NCBI GenBank assembly: GCA_965246925.1
Contig: OZ251994.1
Span: 4,037,115-4,101,114, forward strand
Direction: 5' to 3'
From: JANPPS01 sp965246925
Lineage (GTDB): Bacteria > Pseudomonadota > Alphaproteobacteria > Acetobacterales > Acetobacteraceae
DNA: 64,000 nt
The position numbers and the translations under genes are program-made. The notes beneath the pieces are model-generated. The model searched no databases. It was not told the DNA's origin and was given only the letters and a program-made list of their open reading frames with translations. Positions 1 through 7,854 of this stretch are shown piece by piece (the stretch's first letter is position 1; every line of letters begins with the position of its first letter).

Positions 1-575
1 CCGAACAGGATCAGCTTGTGGTCGTCCAGCTGCTCCGGACGGTCCGGCACCCCGGCCGTGGCCAGGTAATCCGGATGCGCCACCACGCGCCAATGGATCT
101 GCATCAGGTGCCGCTGCACCAGGTCCGGCTGCCGCGGCGCGTGCATCCGGATCGCCACGTCGGCCTCCCGCATCGCGAGGTCCAGGTCCGCGTCATCCAG
201 CAACAGCGTCATGGTGACGTCCGGATACAGCTTGAGGAACCCCTCGAGCCGCGGCGCCAGCCAGCTCGATCCGAAGCCCACCGTGGTCGTGACCTTGATG
301 CGCCCGGCCGGCTTCTCCTTGCTCTCGGTCAGCAGCGCCTCGGTCATGGCGAGCTTGCTGAACACCTCGCGCACGGTCCGGTTCAGGCTTTCCCCTTGCT
401 CGGTGAGGATCAGGCCGCGGGCGTGCCGGTGGAACAGCGGGACCTGCAGGTTCTCCTCGAGCGCCGAAATCTGCCGCGAGACGGCGGACTGGCTAAGGCT
501 CAAGGACTCCCCGGCATGGGTGAACGACCCCGCCTCCGCAACGGCATGAAAGACCCGCAGCTTGTCCCAATCCAT
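1..575 (-). CDS. LysR-family transcriptional regulator (partial, runs off left edge)
   Basis: Only the first 191 or so residues lie in the window. The protein starts MDWDKLRVFHAV and carries a winged helix-turn-helix with LSQSAVSRQISALE at residues 27-40 and PLFHRHARGL after it, the standard LysR DNA-binding block. A linker helix follows, and from about residue 92 (GRIKVTTTVGFGSSWLAP) the periplasmic-binding-protein-like effector domain begins. The ATG at 575-573 is preceded by AGGA at a suitable distance. The effector ligand and target genes cannot be read from the fragment. No divergent gene starts directly to its right, so the usual LysR target arrangement is absent on this side. Confidence 0.9.
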   Translation of the reverse strand, partial: MDWDKLRVFHAVAEAGSFTHAGESLSLSQSAVSRQISALEENLQVPLFHRHARGLILTEQGESLNRTVREVFSKLAMTEALLTESKEKPAGRIKVTTTVGFGSSWLAPRLEGFLKLYPDVTMTLLLDDADLDLAMREADVAIRMHAPRQPDLVQRHLMQIHWRVVAHPDYLATAGVPDRPEQLDDHKLILF

Positions 576-927
576 AATGGGCGTCGTCCTTCGATTCCTG
601 GGACAGACTAGGTGTTACGCAGGGGATGTCCAGCGGTGGCGGCTCAGCCCGCGGTATCGAGGCTCTTTGGTTCGGGGCCGATAGCCTGGCAGATGATTCT
701 TGGCGGATGATCATCAGAAGCCAACCGGGTCGAGCGATGCCGAGTAGGTGTCCGGCTGCCGGAGAAGGTCCAGCACTGCGGCCTGCTGCGGCACTCGATG
801 CAGACCGTCAGCCCAGTCATGCCGATGCCGCACGCCGCCGCTGCGTCCTCGATCGGCAGCGCGGCATCTTCCAGCGGATTGCCGCGCCGATCAAGGGTAT
901 GGCATGGTTTATGGGTCGCGGCCCATT
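576..927. other. Gene-poor stretch with a decayed proA fragment
   Basis: I see no convincing intact gene in these 352 bases. Bases 869-892 match the proA segment 1909-1932 in 21 of 24 positions, all three differences being silent in the FQRIAAPI reading, and the similarity continues to about 915 (TGGCATGGT, then TATG and CGGCC) after one missing base. It reads as a degenerate copy of the proA region around residues 112-130. The rest shows no recognisable RNA or repeat. A minus-strand frame here containing CIECRSRPQC is open but has no start codon I can support. Confidence 0.5.
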
Positions 928-1422
928 CTATGAACGCCGGCCGGCCTTGCTGCACATGTAGGATAGGGGCGGCTTGCCTTCCTGCACGAGTTCCGCAACC
1001 CCGGTCAGCCGACTTGCTGTAAACGACCAAGCTTCCTTGTAGCCAGTGTTCGGGAAGTGGAAGCCACCGGTGAAAGCGATCTTGTCGGCCGTGACGGAGT
1101 GCCCGGCTACGCCGCCGAAGTGGTCGCCGTAGTCCTGCCGACGGTTCACCACGCGCCCCAACGGGGCGGAGCCTGAAGGCGCCGACAGGCCGTATCCGCC
1201 GGGTGGCGCGCAGGGCGTCAGGTCGTACACGAAGTCGCCTGAGATGCAATCCAGCGCCCGCCCGCGGAACTGCCGGTCCTGCAGGCTTATTTCCACGTCA
1301 GGCTGTCCAGGAGCCTTGCAAAGAAGCAAGCTTTTGGCCGAGGCAGGCGCGGTGTTCAGGACGGCGAGAGCCAGGCCTACGTGCCTGGCCGTCCTGCGGC
1401 TAGGACAGAAATAAAGTCTCAT
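928..1422 (-). CDS. Small secreted protein of unknown function
   Basis: A 164-residue protein I do not recognise. The ATG at 1422 follows a good ribosome binding site (GAAGGGAGAA, about 6 bases upstream on the minus strand). The N-terminus has a basic stretch, a hydrophobic core (VGLALAVLNTAPASA) and a likely signal peptidase site after ASA near residue 29. The mature part has cysteines in LLLCKAP, ALDCISG, LTPCAPP and SYMCSK, so two disulfides are possible in the periplasm. It lies divergent to proA, and its 3' end abuts the proA-like relic. Function is unknown; that it is a real gene rests on the signal peptide and ribosome binding site. Confidence 0.65.
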   Translation of the reverse strand: MRLYFCPSRRTARHVGLALAVLNTAPASAKSLLLCKAPGQPDVEISLQDRQFRGRALDCISGDFVYDLTPCAPPGGYGLSAPSGSAPLGRVVNRRQDYGDHFGGVAGHSVTADKIAFTGGFHFPNTGYKEAWSFTASRLTGVAELVQEGKPPLSYMCSKAGRRS

Positions 1423-1575
1423 TGCCGGTGTTCTCCCTTCTGATGCCCATTCTATGCGGGCTTGCCATTCTTGTCCGCCCCGAAAGCATACATCCTGGTC
1501 CGCCGCCGTTAAGGCATGAGCGCGACGTGCGGGAGGTCTGGCGCTTTCTGCCGAGTGCGGGCAACATCGCGTTTG

Positions 1576-2838
1576 ATGGATCAGGACAGCAACCTCTACA
1601 CCGCATGGCTGCAAGACGCCGGCCCGCGCGCCCGTGCGGCGTCGGCGGTGCTCGCTACCATGCCGGACGCGCTGCGCAATGCCGGGCTGCACGCCGCGGC
1701 GGCCGCTTTGCGGCGCCATGAGGCGGCGTTGTCGGTGGCCAATGCGGCTGACGTCGCGGCGTTTCAGGGCTCCGCCGCCATGCGGGACCGGCTGACGCTG
1801 ACGCCGGGCGGGATTAGGGCGATGGCGGACGGGCTGGACGACATCGCTGGCCTGCCGGACCCCTTGGCCCGCACGTTGGCCGAGTGGACGCGGCCCAACG
1901 GCTTGCGGTTTCAGCGCATCGCCGCGCCGATCGGGGTGATTGGCATGGTGTATGAATCCCGGCCGAACGTGGGCGCGGACGCCGCCGGGCTGTGTCTCAA
2001 ATCCGGCAACGCCGTCATCCTGCGCGGTGGGTCGGACAGTCATCGGTCCGCCGGCGTTATTCATTCCTGTATCCGCGAGGGGCTGGTCGAGGCCGGGTTG
2101 CCGGAGGATGCGGTGCAGGTCGCGCCGGGCACGGACCGGGGGTATGTGGCGGCCATGCTGGAAGGGGCCGGCCTGCTCGACCTCATCATCCCCCGCGGCG
2201 GCCGCGGCCTGGTGGAGCGGGTGCAGCTTGAGGCGCGGGTCCCGGTGCTCGCGCATGCCGAGGGGCTTTGCCACACCTACGTCCACGCCGCCGCGCTGCC
2301 GGACATGGCGCGCGCCATCCTGGCCAACGCCAAGATGCGCCGCACCGGCGTGTGTGGCGCGACCGAGACGCTGCTGATCGACGCCGCCATCGCCCCCACC
2401 CTGCTGCCGCATCTGGTGCAGGACCTGGCCGCACTTGGCTGCGCCTTTCGTGCCGACCCCGCCGCGCAGGCCATCGTGCCCGGCCTCCCCCCGGCCACGG
2501 CGCAGGATTTCGGCACGGAATGGCTGGACGCCACGCTCTCCATCGCCGTGGTGGACGGGGTGGACGCCGCGCTGGCCCACATCGCCCGGTATGGCAGCGA
2601 GCATACGGAGGCGATCGTCACCGAAGACGAGGAGGCGGCGCTTCGCTTCCTCAGCCGCTGCACCAGCGCCGTCACGCTGTGGAACGCCTCGACCCAGTTC
2701 TGCGATGGCGGGGAGTTCGGGTTCGGCGCCGAGATCGGCATCGCCACCGGGCGCATCCACGCCCGCGGCCCGGTGGGCGTGGAGCAGCTGACGACGTTCC
2801 GCTACGTCATCACCGGCACCGGGCAGGTGCGCCCCTGA
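1576..2838 (+). CDS. proA: Glutamate-5-semialdehyde dehydrogenase (gamma-glutamyl phosphate reductase)
   Basis: A 420-residue cytosolic enzyme that reduces gamma-glutamyl phosphate with NADPH, the second step of proline synthesis. The aldehyde dehydrogenase fold is clear: FQRIAAPIGVIGMVYESRP (112-130), the cofactor-binding GNAVILRGGSDS (144-155), and the catalytic cysteine C260 in TGVCGATETLL. The C-terminal GPVGVEQLTTFRY is typical of ProA. The ATG at 1576 gives the family length; an upstream in-frame ATG at 1516 would add 20 unconserved residues. No proB lies next to it in the window. Its stop codon overlaps the proposed nadD start, suggesting translational coupling. Confidence 0.95.
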   Translation: MDQDSNLYTAWLQDAGPRARAASAVLATMPDALRNAGLHAAAAALRRHEAALSVANAADVAAFQGSAAMRDRLTLTPGGIRAMADGLDDIAGLPDPLARTLAEWTRPNGLRFQRIAAPIGVIGMVYESRPNVGADAAGLCLKSGNAVILRGGSDSHRSAGVIHSCIREGLVEAGLPEDAVQVAPGTDRGYVAAMLEGAGLLDLIIPRGGRGLVERVQLEARVPVLAHAEGLCHTYVHAAALPDMARAILANAKMRRTGVCGATETLLIDAAIAPTLLPHLVQDLAALGCAFRADPAAQAIVPGLPPATAQDFGTEWLDATLSIAVVDGVDAALAHIARYGSEHTEAIVTEDEEAALRFLSRCTSAVTLWNASTQFCDGGEFGFGAEIGIATGRIHARGPVGVEQLTTFRYVITGTGQVRP

Positions 2839-3512
2839 AGGACGCGCTGCCCCGCTGGGGCGACCGGCGGCGGACTCGGGTCGGCATCTTGGGCGGCTCG
2901 TTCAACCCGGCGCATGCGGGGCACCTGCATATCGCCCGCCTGGCGCTGCAGCGGCTGCGGCTGGACCAGGTCTGGCTGCTGGTGTCGCCGGGCAACCCGC
3001 TGAAGCGCCCGGCCGGCATGGCCACGCTGGCAGACCGGCTGCATAGCGCCCGCGCCCTGGTGCAGAACCGCCACATGCTGGCCACGGGGATCGAGGCGAC
3101 GCTCGGCACCCGCTATACGTTCGACACGCTGCGCGCCCTGCGCCGCCTGTTTCCGCGCGTGCGTTTCGTCTGGCTGATGGGCGCCGACAACCTGGTGCAG
3201 CTGCCGCGGTGGCAGCGCTGGCGGGGGCTCGCGCGGACCATGCCGTTCGCGGTGCTGCCGCGGCCCAGCTATAATCAACGGGCGCTGGCCGGGCAGGCGG
3301 CGCGAACGCTGCGCCGCGCGCTGCACCCGGCGCGGGCCTCCCCGGTGCTGGCCCAGAGCGCCGCGCCGGCCTGGACGTTCCTGCCGGCGCAGCAGAACGG
3401 GCTCTCGGCCACCGCACTCCGTTTGCGTCAGGCCTGGCCGCCAAACTTGCCGCACACCGCCACCGATGATGCTATACAGCAGGCCCGCATAGCCGAAGGA
3501 ACACGGACATAG
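2835..3512 (+). CDS. nadD: Nicotinate-nucleotide adenylyltransferase
   Basis: Transfers AMP from ATP to nicotinate mononucleotide to make deamido-NAD in NAD synthesis. The nucleotidyltransferase signature GGSFNPAHAGHLHIA lies at residues 20-34, with FVWLMGADNLVQLPRW in the middle and a LSATALR version of the usual ISST motif near the end. The start is odd: there is no ATG or GTG in frame between proA and the signature, and the first TTG falls inside it. CTG 2835, overlapping the proA stop as CTGA, is the most plausible start and gives 225 residues. The gene lies in the usual nadD-rsfS order; its TAG stop overlaps a possible non-ATG start of rsfS. Confidence 0.85.
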   Translation: MKDALPRWGDRRRTRVGILGGSFNPAHAGHLHIARLALQRLRLDQVWLLVSPGNPLKRPAGMATLADRLHSARALVQNRHMLATGIEATLGTRYTFDTLRALRRLFPRVRFVWLMGADNLVQLPRWQRWRGLARTMPFAVLPRPSYNQRALAGQAARTLRRALHPARASPVLAQSAAPAWTFLPAQQNGLSATALRLRQAWPPNLPHTATDDAIQQARIAEGTRT

Positions 3513-3598
3513 CCCGGAAACCGACCACCGACCCGGCCAGCCCCGCACCCAAGCGCCGCGCGCCCAAGCCGGCGCCAGCGCTTGCCGAAGCCGCCAAG

Positions 3599-4057
3599 GT
3601 GCCCGGCACGCCGCGCAAGAAGGCCGCCGCCGCCGGGCCCCGCACCCGCAAGGCCGCGCCCAAGGACCAGGCCGCCATCGCCCAGCATACCGACCGGCTG
3701 AACCAGATGCAGGCCGTGATCGTCGAAAGCCTCGAGGCCGACAAGGCCGAGGCCGTCGTCGCGCTCGACCTTGCCGGACGCGCCGCGTTCACGGACCGCA
3801 TGGTCATCGCCACCGGCCTCGCCGACCGGCAGATCAGCGCCATGGCGACCCACCTCGAGGAAAAGCTCGAGGAGATCGGCATCAAGCGCGTGCAGGTCGA
3901 AGGCGGCGGCGGCTCGGACTGGGTGCTGATCGACGCCGGGGACATCGTCATTCACCTGTTCAAGCCCGACGCGCGTGAGCTGTATGGGCTGGAGCGGATG
4001 TGGGGGCCCGAGCTGGATGAGCAGTTGGACCCGTCGAGCGCTACCGCCGGGCCGTAG
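3599..4057 (+). CDS. rsfS: Ribosomal silencing factor RsfS
   Basis: Binds uL14 of the large ribosomal subunit and blocks joining with the 30S subunit when nutrients are scarce. The DUF143 core is seen in VESLEADKAEAVVALDL, FTDRMVIATGLADRQI, EGGGGSDWVLIDAGDIVIHLF and RELYGLERMW. The GTG at 3599 is the first normal start in frame and gives 152 residues. An in-frame ATA at 3509, eight bases after GAAGGA, would add 30 lysine-, proline- and alanine-rich residues beginning ARKPTTDPASP, which look coding; see findings. It follows nadD directly and overlaps the convergent gene at 4041-4505 by 17 bases. Confidence 0.9.
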   Translation: MPGTPRKKAAAAGPRTRKAAPKDQAAIAQHTDRLNQMQAVIVESLEADKAEAVVALDLAGRAAFTDRMVIATGLADRQISAMATHLEEKLEEIGIKRVQVEGGGGSDWVLIDAGDIVIHLFKPDARELYGLERMWGPELDEQLDPSSATAGP

Positions 4058-4505
4058 TGGCGTGCGGCCGCAGATTGACGGCCGGCGCGGGCCTGGTGTC
4101 CACGTATTGCACGCCGTTCCAGATGTAGTGTTCGTTGGCGGTATGGAGGTCAGCCATACCCCGATGCCGCCCGGGGCCGGTGGTCAAAGGTCCGCTCAGC
4201 CCGTCCAGCACCTGCTTATATCCGCCGCCGGACCAGGCGAACACGGACGTGCTGCACCCGGCCGAGCCACATTCCCGCGCGGATTGCAGTTGGACAAACA
4301 GTGCCGGGCGGTCGGTGGCGGGGCCAAGCTGTGCCTCGCCCACCAAGAGCAAGGGTTTGTCGTTGGCGCGCTTGGCCTCCTGCAGATCCGTCTCCAGCAG
4401 GGCGCGGGCGGCGGCGTCCAGCTTGGTGCCCGGCTGCTGACGCAGCAGGACGGGGCTCGGTGCCGCAGCACTCAGCAACAGCAGCAGGGGCAAGAGTTTC
4501 TTCAT
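4041..4505 (-). CDS. Small secreted protein of unknown function with a CGSAGC motif
   Basis: A 154-residue protein opening with a textbook signal peptide (MKKLLPLLLLLSAAAPSP), so it is probably periplasmic. The mature part includes PALFVQLQSARECGSAGC, FAWSGGGYKQVLDGL and HYIWNGVQYVD; the paired cysteines in CGSAGC could form a disulfide. I do not know the family. It is inserted on the opposite strand between rsfS and rlmH, which are usually neighbours, and its end overlaps the rsfS end. The 38 bases between it and rlmH must hold both divergent promoters or the promoter of this gene alone. Confidence 0.75.
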   Translation of the reverse strand: MKKLLPLLLLLSAAAPSPVLLRQQPGTKLDAAARALLETDLQEAKRANDKPLLLVGEAQLGPATDRPALFVQLQSARECGSAGCSTSVFAWSGGGYKQVLDGLSGPLTTGPGRHRGMADLHTANEHYIWNGVQYVDTRPAPAVNLRPHATTARR

Positions 4506-4543
4506 GATTGCCCTATACTATTAAATGGCACAAAGGTTCCAGG

Positions 4544-4990
4544 GTGCGCCTGATCGCCGTCGGCCGCTTACGCCCGGGGCCGGAGGCGGAGCTGTTCGCC
4601 CGCTACACCACCCGCCTCCGCCCGCCGCTGCGGGTGACGGAGGTGCCGGAGGGTCAGGGCGCGCCCGCCGAGGCCAAGCGGCGGGAGGGTGCGGCGCTCC
4701 TGGCCGCGCTGCCGCCCGGCGCGCTGGCGGTCGCGCTCGACCTTGGCGGCCCGGCCCCCGATAGCGCGGGGCTGGCGCAGCTGCTGGCGCGCTGGGAAAC
4801 CCGTGCCTGTTTCCTCATCGGTGGCGCGGACGGCCTAGACAGCCCGGTGCTGGCCCGGGCGGACCACGTGCTGTCCCTGGGCCCGCTCACCTGGCCGCAC
4901 ATGCTGGTCCGCGTCATGCTGGCTGAGCAACTCTACCGGGCCCAATCCATCCTGGCCGGCCACCCGTACCACCGCGCCGGGCGGCCTTGA
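4544..4990 (+). CDS. rlmH: 23S rRNA (pseudouridine1915-N3)-methyltransferase RlmH
   Basis: A SPOUT-class enzyme that methylates pseudouridine 1915 in helix 69 of 23S rRNA on the 70S ribosome. The GTG at 4544 begins VRLIAVGRLRPGPE and gives 148 residues, near the family length; longer in-frame openings upstream add unrelated residues. The knotted SAM-binding part is visible in LALDLGG-like VALDLGG, FLIGGADGLDSPVL and the closing VMLAEQLYRAQSILAGHPYH. It lies upstream of gpmI in the conserved alphaproteobacterial block. Confidence 0.93.
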   Translation: MRLIAVGRLRPGPEAELFARYTTRLRPPLRVTEVPEGQGAPAEAKRREGAALLAALPPGALAVALDLGGPAPDSAGLAQLLARWETRACFLIGGADGLDSPVLARADHVLSLGPLTWPHMLVRVMLAEQLYRAQSILAGHPYHRAGRP

Positions 4991-5054
4991 ACCAAAGCGC
5001 CCCACCGTCCATACCGTAATCCGCTGATGCCACACGCTTTCTGCGGAGCCCTCC

Positions 5055-6572
5055 ATGCCATTCCGTCCCGTCATGCTCGTGATACTCGACGGCTGGGGCT
5101 GGCGCGAAGACACCGCCGACAACGCCGTCGAGCTCGCCGACACTCCGAATTTCGACCGCCTGATGGAAGGCTCGCACGCTTTCCTCCGCACCTCCGGCCT
5201 CGATGTCGGGCTGCCGCCGGGGCAGATGGGCAATTCGGAGGTTGGCCACCTCAACATCGGCGCCGGGCGCGTGGTGATGCAGGAATTGCCACGAATCGGC
5301 CAGGCGATCGTGGATGGCAGCCTTGCACAGAACCCGGCGTTACTGGCTTTGATCGCGGCGCTCGGGACCACCGGTGGCGTGTGCCACCTTATGGGCCTGC
5401 TGTCGCCCGGCGGCGTCCATGCGCATACGGATCACGCCCTGGCGCTCGCCCGCATTCTGACGGAGGCGCGCATCCCCGTCCGCGTGCACGCCTTCATGGA
5501 CGGGCGGGACACGCCGCCCCGCGCCGGCGCGGGCACGCTTGCGCAGTTTCAGGCCGCCCTGCCCGCCGGGGTCAGGGTCGCCACCGTGAGCGGACGCTAC
5601 TACGCGCTCGACCGCGACCACCGCTGGGACCGGGTGGAACGCGCCTATCTTGCGATCGCCGAGGGCCAGGGCGCCGCCTTCGCCGACGCCGCCAGCGCGG
5701 TGGACGACGCCTATGGCAAGGAGGTGACCGATGAATTCGTGGGTCCCGCCGCCATTGCCGGTTACACGGGCATGCAGGACGGGGATGCCATCCTGTCCTT
5801 CAACTTCCGCGCCGACCGCATCCGCGAGTTGCTGGCCGCTCTGCTGGACCCGGCGTTCGACGCCTTCGCCCGCCCCCGCCAGATCCGGTTCGCTGCCGCC
5901 ATGGGCATGACCCGGTATAGCGACGCGCTGGCCCCGCTCATGACCGCCGCCTTCGCACCGCAATCCATGCAGAGAATCCTGGGCGAAGTCGTCTCCGCCG
6001 CCGGGCGCACGCAAATCCGCCTGGCCGAGACCGAGAAATACCCGCACGTCACGTATTTCCTGAACGGGGGGCAGGAGATCGCCTTCCCCGGGGAGGACCG
6101 CGCGATGGTGCCATCCCCCAAGGTCGCGACCTATGATTTGCAGCCGGAAATGTCGGCGCCTGAACTGACGGACCGCGCCGTCGCCGCGATCGAGGGCGGC
6201 CAATACGACCTGCTGATCCTGAACTTCGCCAACCCCGACATGGTGGGCCACACCGGCAACCTGACGGCCGCGATCCGCGCCGTGACCGTCGTCGATGAGG
6301 GCCTTGGCCGTATCATGCAGGCCATGGACCGGGCCGGCGGTGCCCTGCTGGTGACGGCCGACCATGGCAATTGCGAGCTGATGCGCGACCCCACCACGGG
6401 CGGCCCGCACACGGCGCACACCACCAACCCCGTCCCAGTCATGCTAGCGGCCGCGCAGCCCCTGTATGACGGCCGCCTGGCCGATCTAGCGCCCACGCTG
6501 CTGGACCTCATGGGTATCCCCGCCCCCCCGGAGATGACAGGGCGCTCGCTGCTGCATGCGGCTGCCCCTTAG
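5055..6572 (+). CDS. gpmI: 2,3-bisphosphoglycerate-independent phosphoglycerate mutase
   Basis: Interconverts 3- and 2-phosphoglycerate in glycolysis using two metal ions and a phosphoserine intermediate. At 505 residues it has the usual length. VILDGWGWRE opens the phosphatase domain, S61 in QMGNSEVGHLNIGAG is the phosphorylated serine, MDGRDTPP lies in the transferase domain, and NFANPDMVGHTGN with TADHGNCE supplies the C-terminal metal ligands. Its last 17 bases overlap the start of the EnvC-like gene, an arrangement that suggests co-translation. Confidence 0.97.
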   Translation: MPFRPVMLVILDGWGWREDTADNAVELADTPNFDRLMEGSHAFLRTSGLDVGLPPGQMGNSEVGHLNIGAGRVVMQELPRIGQAIVDGSLAQNPALLALIAALGTTGGVCHLMGLLSPGGVHAHTDHALALARILTEARIPVRVHAFMDGRDTPPRAGAGTLAQFQAALPAGVRVATVSGRYYALDRDHRWDRVERAYLAIAEGQGAAFADAASAVDDAYGKEVTDEFVGPAAIAGYTGMQDGDAILSFNFRADRIRELLAALLDPAFDAFARPRQIRFAAAMGMTRYSDALAPLMTAAFAPQSMQRILGEVVSAAGRTQIRLAETEKYPHVTYFLNGGQEIAFPGEDRAMVPSPKVATYDLQPEMSAPELTDRAVAAIEGGQYDLLILNFANPDMVGHTGNLTAAIRAVTVVDEGLGRIMQAMDRAGGALLVTADHGNCELMRDPTTGGPHTAHTTNPVPVMLAAAQPLYDGRLADLAPTLLDLMGIPAPPEMTGRSLLHAAAP

Positions 6573-7761
6573 CGTCGCCGCCGTCCTGATCTGCGCCACT
6601 GCCTACGCCCAGCCAGCGCGGGAGTTGCGGGAGGCCGAGCGGGCGCGGGCCGCCCTGGCCGCGGCGCAGCAGGAGGCTGCCGGCCGGGCCGCAGCGGCCG
6701 CCGATGCCGAGCGGACCCTCAGCGACCAGCGCATTGCCGCCGCCAGCCGGCTGCAACGGACGGAAGGCGAGGCGGCCAAGCTCGCGGCCGAGGTGGACGC
6801 GCTCGCAGCCCGCCAGCGCGCAGCGTCGGAGGCGCTGGCGCAGCACGAGGCGGCGCTGCATCCTGTGCTACCCTTGATCGAGCGGCTGGCGCTCTATCCG
6901 TCCGAGACCCTGCTGGCATTGCCTGCCCCGGCCCCCCGTGCGTTGGAGGCCCTGGCAGTGCTGCGTGGCCTTACCCGGCAGCTCGAGGCGGAGGCCGGCG
7001 CCTTGCGCGCCGAACAGGAGGCGGTCGCCGCCGGCGCCCGGACTGTCGAGGCGGCGGCCACTCGCCTCGGCATCACGCAAGCCACCCAGTCCGGCCTTGC
7101 CGCGGCACTGGACCGCGAGATCGGCCTCGTGCGCACCAATCGCCTGCAGGCCGAGGACGCCGGCGCCGACGCGGCCCGCCGTGCTGCGGTAGAGGCCGCG
7201 CGTGCCGACACCCTGCGCGCCGCGCTGGCCGGGATGGAGGCCGAGCGGGCGCAGGCCGAAGCCCGCGCCCGCGCCGATATGACGCGCGCTGCCCGTCAGC
7301 GTGAGACCACCTCGCTGCAGGACGCTGGGCGCCGGCAAGAAAGCCTCAGCAGGCCCGCCGGACCCGGGCTCACCGATGCAGGCCTGGTCCCCGTATCCGG
7401 CAGCGTCGCCCGCGCCTGGGGAGAACGGACCGAGTCGGGGCCGGCTTCCGGCATCTCCTATGCAACGCCGCCCGGTGCCCGGGTCGTGGCGCCCTGCACG
7501 GGCCGGGTCGCGTTTGCCGGACCCTTCCGCAGCTACGGCGTCATGCTGATCCAGGATTGCGGGCGCGGCTATCACTTCGTTCTGGCTGGATTCGAACGCC
7601 TGGACCTCGCCGTCGGTGACCCGGCGCGCGCGGGCGAGCCGGTCGGCGTGATGCCCGGCTGGGACCCGCGGGTGCCCGGCAACCGCCCATTACTGTATAT
7701 AGAGTTGCGCCGGGACGGGCAGGCGATCAATCCTGCCCCCTTTCTACGCGTTCACGGATAG
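6556..7761 (+). CDS. EnvC-like murein hydrolase activator
   Basis: A 401-residue periplasmic protein. A signal peptide (MRLPLSVAAVLICATAYA) is followed by long alanine- and glutamate-rich coiled coil from about 20 to 255, then a LytM/M23-like domain near 290-400 (SGISYATPPGARVVAPCTG, YGVMLIQDCGRGYHFVLAG, LLYIELRRDGQAINP). The HxH and metal ligands expected in an active M23 peptidase are not seen, as in EnvC, which activates amidases at the division site rather than cutting peptidoglycan itself. It overlaps gpmI by 17 bases and precedes ctpA, the common order in this class. Confidence 0.85.
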   Translation: MRLPLSVAAVLICATAYAQPARELREAERARAALAAAQQEAAGRAAAAADAERTLSDQRIAAASRLQRTEGEAAKLAAEVDALAARQRAASEALAQHEAALHPVLPLIERLALYPSETLLALPAPAPRALEALAVLRGLTRQLEAEAGALRAEQEAVAAGARTVEAAATRLGITQATQSGLAAALDREIGLVRTNRLQAEDAGADAARRAAVEAARADTLRAALAGMEAERAQAEARARADMTRAARQRETTSLQDAGRRQESLSRPAGPGLTDAGLVPVSGSVARAWGERTESGPASGISYATPPGARVVAPCTGRVAFAGPFRSYGVMLIQDCGRGYHFVLAGFERLDLAVGDPARAGEPVGVMPGWDPRVPGNRPLLYIELRRDGQAINPAPFLRVHG

Positions 7762-7854
7762 CCATGTGCTATGCGTTGGCGTTAAGCTTTTGGTAAGGCT
7801 AGCACGGTAGGCTGAGCGAGTGCGTCCAGGACGGGCGAAAAGGGAACAGGGCGA

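Noticed and set aside
644..900. A minus-strand frame with PLEDAALPIEDAAAACGIGM and CIECRSRPQC, which looks domain-like.
   Set aside because: No start codon or ribosome binding site precedes the conserved-looking part, and the strand opposite carries the proA relic; kept only as part of the gap description.
928..2760. Extension of the small secreted protein frame (stop at 928) upstream to a 610-codon minus-strand gene across proA.
   Set aside because: Only the last 164 codons have a signal peptide and a good ribosome binding site; the rest is antisense to proA.
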